From Bacteroidales bacterium (GTDB taxonomy: Bacteria; Bacteroidota; Bacteroidia; Bacteroidales; Muribaculaceae), in NCBI GenBank assembly GCA_019420545.1, contig JAHZGZ010000052.1:1-14080 (forward strand): a stretch of DNA of 14,080 nucleotides. Reading direction: 5' to 3'. Shown here piece by piece: positions 7,479 to 14,080 of this stretch (its first letter is position 1; each line of letters starts with the position of its first letter). Under the pieces are notes generated by a model, which saw nothing but the letters and a program-made list of their open reading frames with translations, searched no databases and was not told the DNA's origin. The position numbers were made by a program, and so were the translations under genes.

Positions 7479-9773
7479 TCAGCGCATATCAGATGCAAAT
7501 ACAGTAGATGGACTATTATAGAATTCCATGAATGATTGTTCGGACTTATGGCCTTTATACGGGCCAAAGAAATGGCCGGGCTTGTCGTGGGCATTACGCC
7601 ACACGCATACGTAGGCCACAGGATACTCCGCACACAGCGGACCGAGTACCTCGCTCCACCAGCCGGCCATGGGCACACCTTCGCTTCCGGTCTCGGTCAG
7701 AGCCACGATCTTGCCGCGGTCGGCAGCCAGAGCTTTAACAACATCAAGTGTCGAACGTACCGACGCGCGGTAATTGTCAATGCCTTCTTCGCCTCCGTGG
7801 TGGTAGACATCGGCACCGAGGATATCGACATAACTGTCGCCGGGATAACGGTCCAGATATTCATCGGTTGCGGCAACTCCCGATGGAGAGTACGCCCAAA
7901 GCACATTGTCGATTCCGCGCCGGTCGAACACCTCACGGGTCATACGCCACAAAGCCTTGTATTCATCGGCAGTACAGGAATTAATGCCCCACCAGAACCA
8001 TGAGCCGGTATGCTCATGCCACGGGCGGAACACAACGGGGATGCTGCGTCCACTCTCATCCTTGAGCGAGCCTATGAAGTCGGCGACCCGGCCGAGCCAT
8101 GTACGCAAAGTATCGTTCATAGCCGACCCCGTCACCACACCGGCACTTACACCGTTGCCGGCAGTGTCCCACGCATCGCCGCCGGTTGCGGGATTGCGCG
8201 GATGCCAGCTGATGGAGCTTATGCCCCCACGGGCATCCTGGGCAATAATCTCGCGGCGCATCAGGTCAAACGGCACTCCGTCGAGATTTCGGGTAGTTTC
8301 ATGCTCGATCATGCCGAGATCCCAGTTGATAAGGCCGGGATAGTCGCCGCATACCTCCTTCACATCGGAGCGACCGTCCTCATAGGCCCATGAGTGGCCG
8401 TAGGCCGTGTCGTCGGAGTGGCCGAATATGTAACGTCCGCCGTTGACCACCGATTTCAGCCGGGAAGCCAGCCCGAAAGCGGGTGTACGTGTAAGCGGTG
8501 AATGACGCCGTATTATGTCGAGAGTCGAGGAATCGCATGCAAACACCGAATTCAACCCCTGTTCCTCCTGGGCAGGATCGCCGGTGTAATCATCACCGTA
8601 TGCCCAGAAGACATGCTCGGTCGACGGCTTGGCGAAACCGCCCCAGGCCCACACGTTGCATCCGGCCAAAGTGCCGTTATCGATCAATCCGAATACGGCA
8701 TCATAATAACGGTCGCGCAGCGTTGTAGGTGATCCGGGAGCAAAGAGCATGGAATCGCGCGGAAATCCGAACTCCTCCATCACCATAGGCTTGCCATGAT
8801 GCCGTGCTATCGCGGCATGTGCGTCCACGTAGGCCATGGTGTTGGATATTGCGTTCTGAAGGCGCTCCTCATTTGGACAGTCGCCTATCCATCCCCAGTT
8901 TTTCGGCCACACATGTATGGTCATGTAATCTATGTTGGGGTCGGAGTGGATTGTTTCAAAGAGCTTGTAGTCACCTTCGCATCCGCACATGCCCTCCGAG
9001 CCGGTGGTGAGAAGATGGTTGGAATCGTGCGATTTGATGCGTGCCGAAGCCTGTGCCATCCATTCGGCAAAAGCCGCCTTGTTGCTCTCATCGCCGAAAG
9101 CGCGGGGTTCATTGCCGATTTCCCATGCCATGATTGCGGGATCGTCGGCATAAGGGCGTCCGGTTATCGTATTGGTGCGGGTGACGATATTGTCGATATG
9201 CTTCATGAACATCTCTTTGGCCTTGTCGCAAGTGGCAAAGCGGCTTACGTAGTCGCAGAATGCGTTGTAACCGTCGACAGCGGGGATGGGGGCCACGCCT
9301 TCACCGGCCCATTCGAGGTATTGCGAGTAGCCACCCGACCACTCCCAGGAGTTGTTGAGATACAGCACCGCCTTCATGTCGCGCTTGGCCAGCTCGGCCA
9401 ACAGATAGTCGAGTCCCCGGAGTATGGTGTCGTTGTACACTCCCGGCGCCTTCTGTAAAGTGGGGCTTATACGTGATTGCACCGTATCGGGGCCGTCTCC
9501 CCCGACAAGTACCCTCAGGTTGTCGATGCCATGACTTTTCATGAAGTCGAGTTCGGCTGCAAGCCGCTCACGGTCACCGCCGGTACCTTCCGAGGCAAGT
9601 ATGGCTCCGAACCAGAAGTTTGTTCCGACAAACGTGTACGGTTTCCCGTCGACAGTGAATCCCGTCGAATCAGCTTTAACAAATCCGCTGTCGGCGGCAC
9701 TGACATTGGTACATGAATTCCCGATCATGAACATAGCGGCAAGCAAAGGCAATAACAATAGGATTTTCTTCAT
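7479..9773 (-). CDS. Bimodular GH5-GH26 endo-beta-1,4-mannanase lipoprotein
   Basis: A 764-residue exported enzyme with two complete mannanase domains. Residues 1-20 are a lipoprotein signal ending in GNSC, with Cys21 as the likely lipid anchor. The following residues lack the acidic run of a surface-export signal, so it may face the periplasm. Residues about 30-435 are a GH5 domain of the fungal/bacterial mannanase type (GH5_7): WEIGNEPR carries acid/base Glu222, HVWP carries His287, and VMEEFGFP carries nucleophile Glu334. About ten residues later, GRYIFGHSDDTAYGHSW (447-463) opens a GH26 domain with acid/base Glu587 in RPWHEH and nucleophile Glu694 in TETG. All catalytic residues are intact. 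No carbohydrate-binding module or long linker separates the domains. It probably cuts mannan or glucomannan to mannobiose. It starts 12 bp after the GH28-like gene. Confidence 0.93.
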   Translation of the reverse strand: MKKILLLLPLLAAMFMIGNSCTNVSAADSGFVKADSTGFTVDGKPYTFVGTNFWFGAILASEGTGGDRERLAAELDFMKSHGIDNLRVLVGGDGPDTVQSRISPTLQKAPGVYNDTILRGLDYLLAELAKRDMKAVLYLNNSWEWSGGYSQYLEWAGEGVAPIPAVDGYNAFCDYVSRFATCDKAKEMFMKHIDNIVTRTNTITGRPYADDPAIMAWEIGNEPRAFGDESNKAAFAEWMAQASARIKSHDSNHLLTTGSEGMCGCEGDYKLFETIHSDPNIDYMTIHVWPKNWGWIGDCPNEERLQNAISNTMAYVDAHAAIARHHGKPMVMEEFGFPRDSMLFAPGSPTTLRDRYYDAVFGLIDNGTLAGCNVWAWGGFAKPSTEHVFWAYGDDYTGDPAQEEQGLNSVFACDSSTLDIIRRHSPLTRTPAFGLASRLKSVVNGGRYIFGHSDDTAYGHSWAYEDGRSDVKEVCGDYPGLINWDLGMIEHETTRNLDGVPFDLMRREIIAQDARGGISSISWHPRNPATGGDAWDTAGNGVSAGVVTGSAMNDTLRTWLGRVADFIGSLKDESGRSIPVVFRPWHEHTGSWFWWGINSCTADEYKALWRMTREVFDRRGIDNVLWAYSPSGVAATDEYLDRYPGDSYVDILGADVYHHGGEEGIDNYRASVRSTLDVVKALAADRGKIVALTETGSEGVPMAGWWSEVLGPLCAEYPVAYVCVWRNAHDKPGHFFGPYKGHKSEQSFMEFYNSPSTVFASDMR

Positions 9774-9785
9774 ATACGGTGCTGA

Positions 9786-11285
9786 TTATTTCTTTACATT
9801 TTTGCAGTCCACAGTCACTACCGGAGACATTCCGGGGTTGGCAGGCGAAGGCTCGAGGCTTACGTCGGTAAGTGTCAGGGTATCGACGTTGCGGGCATAT
9901 ACCGGTACCGTAAAATACGATTCCTTCACATTCGGATCCCATGTCACGTTACCCGAAGTAAAGCGTACGCGCGAGGCGTTCTCGACATGTACCATAGGTA
10001 TGTCGGAGGCAAAGAACTCGTGCTTCGGCTCAGATGCCGGGCGCATGTCAATGTTGCCGCCTGTCACGTCTGACAGCTTTCCCTGGCGCATGCGGAAGCT
10101 GAAGTTGGTGAAATCTATGTCCTCAACCGTACAGCCCGGGCCGGCATAGATATATACCGAATTTTCTGAATCTATATTGATATTGTTGAATTTGACCTTA
10201 CGTATTGCTCCGGGCTGACTGTCGCGGTCGCGCATCGCCGATATACGTATAGGCTCGCCGTTGCCCCACCAGTCGCCGGTGTGGAGACGGGTATGGATAT
10301 TGATATTTGAGAAATTCAGGTTCTCGACACCGGCATAGTCGCGGATCTGGATATTGATTCCGGCATTGGAGTCGAAGATGGTGATGTTCGACAGATTATA
10401 GTTCGACATGGGATTCTGATCCCATCCGCCGATACGTATGGCGCTCGACCGTGAGCGCAGTATACAGTTGGTGATATTTATGTTTTCCGACGGGCGTGTG
10501 ATGCGGCGGAATCCGGGATCACCGAAATGCCAGTCATATCCGGCAAGCACTATCGCATCGTCGCCGCACGATATGTAGCAGTCACTTACGTTGACATTGC
10601 TGCTCGATATGACATCGAGACCGTCGCTGTTTGGAATCAGAAGATTATTGTCAATGGTCAGTCCGCTCACCATGACGCGGTCACAGTGTACTATCACGAA
10701 GCACCAGTAAGGTGAATCCTGACATTTGAAGTCGCGGAGTTTGACATTCGTGCAATTCGAGAACACGATCATCTGGTGGAAGCGGTCACGCGGATGCAGC
10801 GGGCCGTCGCCAACACCTTCGGTCACCTTGCGCAGTCCTTTACCCTGCCGCACGGTTTCGAGCACGGGGCCCGATATGGTCTTGGCGCTGTCGGCATACA
10901 TGAACTCCATGCCTTGCCCGAATATTGTGCCTTCACCTGTTATAGCCACGTTGTCGGCATCTTCGGTGTAGAACACTCCTGCCAGCTCATCATTGTGTTT
11001 CTGATAGGCCGACAGATCAAGAGTGGCCACCAGGCGTGCGCCACGGTCGAAATGCAGCTCCACATTGCTGCGCAGATTTATTGTGCCGGTAAGATAATCG
11101 CCCTTGGGGAGAGTAACGACACCGCCACCGTCGGTGGCACAGGCATCTATGGCCTTCTGGATAGCCGGAGTATCGAGAGTCTTTCCGTCACGGACAGCGC
11201 CGAAATCGAGTACAGAACACTCAAGGGCCGACGCCGGCAATGCGAGAGCCATCGCGGCGGCTGACAGTATGATAAATTTTTTCAT
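9786..11285 (-). CDS. GH28-like right-handed beta-helix protein, exported
   Basis: A 499-residue protein with a type I signal peptide (about 1-20, ASA|LE). The entry motif LDFGAVRDGKTLDTPAIQKAIDAC (about 26-49) is shared by GH28 and pectate-lyase-like beta-helices, and many short N-x-N-I-x-N-I helix turns follow. Two GH28 active-site motifs are kept: PNSDGLD (Asn219, Asp221, Asp224) and CGDDAI (Asp242, Asp243). The other two are changed. The G-H-G motif becomes RSRSSAIRIGG (277-287) with no histidine, and R-I-K becomes Q-I-R (313-315). Canonical polygalacturonases need those residues, so this may use another substrate or be an unusual GH28 subgroup. The rest of the operon is for mannan, and no other pectin enzyme is seen. 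It starts 18 bp after the GH31 stop codon. The fold is fairly sure; activity and substrate are not. Confidence 0.82.
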   Translation of the reverse strand: MKKFIILSAAAMALALPASALECSVLDFGAVRDGKTLDTPAIQKAIDACATDGGGVVTLPKGDYLTGTINLRSNVELHFDRGARLVATLDLSAYQKHNDELAGVFYTEDADNVAITGEGTIFGQGMEFMYADSAKTISGPVLETVRQGKGLRKVTEGVGDGPLHPRDRFHQMIVFSNCTNVKLRDFKCQDSPYWCFVIVHCDRVMVSGLTIDNNLLIPNSDGLDVISSSNVNVSDCYISCGDDAIVLAGYDWHFGDPGFRRITRPSENINITNCILRSRSSAIRIGGWDQNPMSNYNLSNITIFDSNAGINIQIRDYAGVENLNFSNINIHTRLHTGDWWGNGEPIRISAMRDRDSQPGAIRKVKFNNINIDSENSVYIYAGPGCTVEDIDFTNFSFRMRQGKLSDVTGGNIDMRPASEPKHEFFASDIPMVHVENASRVRFTSGNVTWDPNVKESYFTVPVYARNVDTLTLTDVSLEPSPANPGMSPVVTVDCKNVKK

Positions 11286-11303
11286 AATGGGTTTCAGGAT
11301 TAA

Positions 11304-13583
11304 TCAGTTCATTTTCACTTCTACTTTAAAGTCGGCGGCAGTGTCGGCCTTGCAGCCTGAGATAGTTAACCGGCCGTCCTCCCACTTCCAGTCGGAGACA
11401 CGGGCGCCATTGACCAGAACGGCAGCGGGACGTTGCGAACCTACCAGAGCCAATGTGTAGTTGCGCGACGAGGGCATGCCGGGATACGATCCTACGACCT
11501 TGTTTATCATTATGTCGTGGCCCGACCGTGGAGTATAGGCATAGTCGATTCGGGTAAGGGTCTTTTCGCCCTTCTCGAAACCATAGGAGTCGCCGGCGTC
11601 ATCGTAGAGTTCATAGCTCGAAGTTCCTGCCGAGGCGGGAGTATAGATTGTCAGAGTCATGCTGTCGGTCGGTTCGCTCACATTACGTCCGACCTTGACA
11701 GTCGGGATAATTGCGCCACCCTTGACATATACCGGCATGGAGTATAGGTCGGCACTGCGCTTTACCGTACCTCCGCCGTTTACGGGTTTACCGGTAAAAT
11801 AGTCGTACCATAACCCTTCGGGGAGCCACAGTGTACGCTCGACAGTGCCGCGCTGTCCATAGCCCGAGGGAACCATGACGGGAGCCACCAGAAAGTTGTC
11901 GCCAAACATGAACTGATCATAATTGTATGCCTCGTCGGCCGAAGGCCAGTCCATGTACATGCCGCGGCATATAGGTTCGCCTTCGGTGTGACAGCGGTAC
12001 ATGGCCGTGTAGATGTAAGGGATGAGCGATGCGCGCAGGTTGATGAACTGAGTGATCGACTTCTCTACGGTAGGCCCCCACTCCCATGGCAGACGCGAGC
12101 CTCCGTCGTAATCGCCGGGATGCTTCACGGCGGGATGCCAGAACACGTCCTTCTTGGCATGGAAACGCATGATCGGCGAGAATGCGCCGAGCTGCACCCA
12201 ACGGGCAAACATCTCTCCGCCGGGCAGATAACCGTCGTAACCCTGCGGCATATAACCGCCTATGTCGTGCGACCAGTTCACGCCGTTGTTGGCACCCTTT
12301 ATGGTAGTGGCGAGCGTATGACGCATGGTTGCCCAGGTGGCATAAGTATCGCCTGAGAAAGCTGCCGGATAGCGGTGGTTGCACAGCACGCTCTGCTGCT
12401 GACGATTGAGCACGAACGGACGCTTGCCCGTCTGCTCACGCAGATACCTGTTGTAGAGTTCTGCCGAATATATCGAATTGGCGCCGTCGACCCAGTGGAA
12501 GTCGAAACCGTCGGCAATCATATGGTCGAGATAGAGATCGTAGAAAGCCTTGAAGTGGCGTTCGTTACGGGTATCATATTCCACCACGCGGATCTCAGGC
12601 TCGAACGACGGGCCCGCCACAATCGACTTCTCATAGTCGAGTCCGGCAGCCTTGCAGAAATCGTGGATTTTCGGATCATCCTTGTATATGCATCCCGAGT
12701 GATGGTTGAAGCCCACCTTCAGACCCTCTTTCTCAGCCCAGTCGAGGAAGCCACGCATGTCGGGAAAGTTGGCGGTGTCATATTTGTAGCCGTACCAGTG
12801 GTCGACATGCCAGCACATGTCGAGGATAATGGCATCGATAGGTATATTGCGGCTGCGGAAGCCTTCGAGTATACGGTGGTAATCCTCGTCGGTATAGTCT
12901 TTCCAGCGGCTGTAGATGAATCCGAGCGACCATTTGGGAAGCATCGACGGCGATCCGGCCACGCTGTAGAAGTCGGTCAGCGCACGGCGGTAATCGTTGC
13001 CATAGGAGAGCACCAGCAGTTCGTTGAATGCCGATCCGGGATTATAGCGGGTAAGATAGTCGCCCGAGTGGTTGAGCACGGTGAATCCACGGCGGCTCAG
13101 CACACCGTCCATCGGCACAAGCAGATGCCGCGACGACGAGGTCACGTCGTTCTGCTCAGAATAGTTTGTCTCGCCGTCACAGTTGTCGAGCGCACCTACC
13201 ACACCTCCGAGGTTCGTGGTATCAGGCTCCGCCAGTCGCGCAAGGGTAGCGTCGCCCGACGATACCGACACACCACCCGCCAGAAGCGGGCACGACGGGT
13301 CGACTGTAATAGTCACAGCATCGGTTGTTATGAAAACCTTTCCGTCGGTCGACCGTACTGTATGGTTTACCTTGCCGGTCGGACGGCTCACTACCGCCAG
13401 ATCGTTGGGCAACGGCTTGAACGATGGACGGGGACTTTCGGTAACGGCGAACATCGACGGACTCAGCAGTTCGATGCGCACCGAATCGATTATGACGAAA
13501 TTGCCGCGCTGCTTTACCGACGGGCCGGCAAAAACGATATCGGGCAACATTGCCAAAGCGGCTGCAATAGCTTTAATATTCAT
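11304..13583 (-). CDS. GH31 alpha-glycosidase, exported
   Basis: A 759-residue retaining alpha-glycosidase with a probable type I signal peptide (residues 1-19, VFA|G). An N-terminal beta-sandwich covers about 25-200, the (beta/alpha)8 barrel about 215-530, and C-terminal beta domains the rest, including a DUF5110-like end with ELYDDAGDSYGFEKGE. PKWSLGFIYSRWKDY opens the barrel and IDAIILDMCWH follows. The likely nucleophile is Asp366 in GFDFHWVDGANS, which lacks the usual D-M-N-E-P continuation of alpha-glucosidases. The acid/base is Asp412 in AFSGDTYATW, and WSHDIGGY (437-444) is also conserved. Substrate cannot be fixed from sequence. GH31 includes alpha-glucosidases, alpha-xylosidases and some alpha-galactosidases; in a mannan operon that otherwise shows no GH27 or GH36, an alpha-galactosidase is attractive (inference). 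It lies 29 bp after the GH97 gene and 18 bp before the GH28-like gene. Confidence 0.9.
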   Translation of the reverse strand: MNIKAIAAALAMLPDIVFAGPSVKQRGNFVIIDSVRIELLSPSMFAVTESPRPSFKPLPNDLAVVSRPTGKVNHTVRSTDGKVFITTDAVTITVDPSCPLLAGGVSVSSGDATLARLAEPDTTNLGGVVGALDNCDGETNYSEQNDVTSSSRHLLVPMDGVLSRRGFTVLNHSGDYLTRYNPGSAFNELLVLSYGNDYRRALTDFYSVAGSPSMLPKWSLGFIYSRWKDYTDEDYHRILEGFRSRNIPIDAIILDMCWHVDHWYGYKYDTANFPDMRGFLDWAEKEGLKVGFNHHSGCIYKDDPKIHDFCKAAGLDYEKSIVAGPSFEPEIRVVEYDTRNERHFKAFYDLYLDHMIADGFDFHWVDGANSIYSAELYNRYLREQTGKRPFVLNRQQQSVLCNHRYPAAFSGDTYATWATMRHTLATTIKGANNGVNWSHDIGGYMPQGYDGYLPGGEMFARWVQLGAFSPIMRFHAKKDVFWHPAVKHPGDYDGGSRLPWEWGPTVEKSITQFINLRASLIPYIYTAMYRCHTEGEPICRGMYMDWPSADEAYNYDQFMFGDNFLVAPVMVPSGYGQRGTVERTLWLPEGLWYDYFTGKPVNGGGTVKRSADLYSMPVYVKGGAIIPTVKVGRNVSEPTDSMTLTIYTPASAGTSSYELYDDAGDSYGFEKGEKTLTRIDYAYTPRSGHDIMINKVVGSYPGMPSSRNYTLALVGSQRPAAVLVNGARVSDWKWEDGRLTISGCKADTAADFKVEVKMN

Positions 13584-13612
13584 GATTGTGTAGACTTTTT
13601 ATATTTATATGA

Positions 13613-14080
13613 TTATGACAGAGGGTAGATGTGGATTGCCGCACCTCCGCACGATTCCATATCGACCGAACATGATCCGTTGCGGTCGACCCTGATACGG
13701 CGCTTCTCAAGTTTGTTGGGATATTTTGCCGAATCGGGCGCGTCGCAGTAGATTTCGGCCTCATACTCGCCGGGAGCAAGGAAGTCGGTCTTGAAAGTGA
13801 GTGTACGGGCCTTGCTGTTGTTAATTGCGCCGACCCACCAGTCGCTACCCGACCGGCGTGCCACGCAAGCGTATTCCATGACCTCGGCAGCGGGTACCAC
13901 TGTCTCGTCCCACGATGTGGGCACTTTGCGGATGAAGTCGAAGCCTTCCTGACCTTCGTAGGCCATAGGAGTGTCACACACCATACCTAAGTAGCATTCC
14001 AGCACCACATACATACCGAGCATGTGGCAGCGGGTGTTGGTCACGAGCGGATTGGTGTAATGAATCTCGAAATCTTCCGG
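13613..14080 (-). CDS. GH97 alpha-glycosidase, C-terminal part (cut by window edge)
   Basis: The frame is open to the right edge, so the start and catalytic barrel centre lie outside the window; 155 residues plus the stop are visible. The first part, FEIHYTNPLVTNTRCHMLGMYVVLEC and then MVCDTPMAYEG, matches the last barrel helix and loop of GH97. After it come VPTSWDETVV and YACVARRSGSDWWVGAINN, typical of the GH97 C-terminal beta-sandwich (PF14509). GH97 has inverting alpha-glucosidases (SusB) and retaining alpha-galactosidases; the residues that tell them apart are not in view. An in-frame GTG at 14042-14044 is internal, not a start. In a mannan operon an alpha-galactosidase that strips galactose side chains is the likelier role (inference). 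It is the most upstream gene of the operon seen here. Confidence 0.88.
   Translation of the reverse strand, partial: PEDFEIHYTNPLVTNTRCHMLGMYVVLECYLGMVCDTPMAYEGQEGFDFIRKVPTSWDETVVPAAEVMEYACVARRSGSDWWVGAINNSKARTLTFKTDFLAPGEYEAEIYCDAPDSAKYPNKLEKRRIRVDRNGSCSVDMESCGGAAIHIYPLS

Noticed and set aside
8796..9458. Plus-strand open frame (220 codons) opposite the GH5 domain
   Set aside because: It covers the catalytic part of the mannanase on the other strand and shows no family resemblance of its own.
12375..13628. Long open frame on the plus strand (417 codons) opposite the GH31 gene
   Set aside because: It is antisense to a well-supported GH31 enzyme with intact motifs. Its translation has no recognisable domain, and long antisense frames are common in GC-rich genes of this codon usage.

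Overview
The window most likely comes from a gut member of the Bacteroidales, possibly Muribaculaceae (inference). The grounds are a moderately GC-rich sequence, starts without clear Shine-Dalgarno sites, a PepSY-like lipoprotein with an acidic run after its lipid-anchored cysteine, and a long co-directional glycoside hydrolase cluster typical of a Bacteroidota polysaccharide utilization locus (PUL).

The left part (1-2704) is ordinary chromosome. It holds a non-coding stretch with one perfect short hairpin (1-241), a small PepSY-like lipoprotein on the minus strand, and a divergent plus-strand pair: purN (purine synthesis) and a YbdG-type small-conductance mechanosensitive channel.

The right part (2716-14080) is eight minus-strand genes with gaps of about 2-40 bp or short overlaps, so probably one operon read from right to left. 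In transcription order they are: GH97 (cut by the right edge), GH31, a GH28-like beta-helix protein, a bimodular GH5-GH26 mannanase lipoprotein, GH130 mannosylglucose phosphorylase, an AraC-family regulator, a GPH sugar:cation symporter, and a cellobiose/mannobiose 2-epimerase. The operon converges tail to tail on the channel gene with 11 bp between stop codons.

The genes read as a beta-mannan pathway, probably for galactomannan or galactoglucomannan. The exported GH97 and GH31 enzymes would trim alpha-linked side groups. The GH5-GH26 lipoprotein would cut the beta-1,4-mannan backbone to mannobiose, and the GPH symporter would import it. In the cytoplasm the epimerase turns mannobiose into mannosylglucose, which GH130 phosphorolyses to mannose 1-phosphate and glucose. 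This mannanase, phosphorylase, symporter and epimerase set is known from Bacteroides fragilis. What stands out here is the back-to-back fusion of two mannanase families in one lipoprotein, a GH28-like protein whose active-site motifs are partly lost, an AraC gene inside the operon, and the use of GH31 and GH97. No SusC/SusD pair, GH27/GH36 alpha-galactosidase or GH2 beta-mannosidase is in the window; the operon's beginning lies beyond the right edge.
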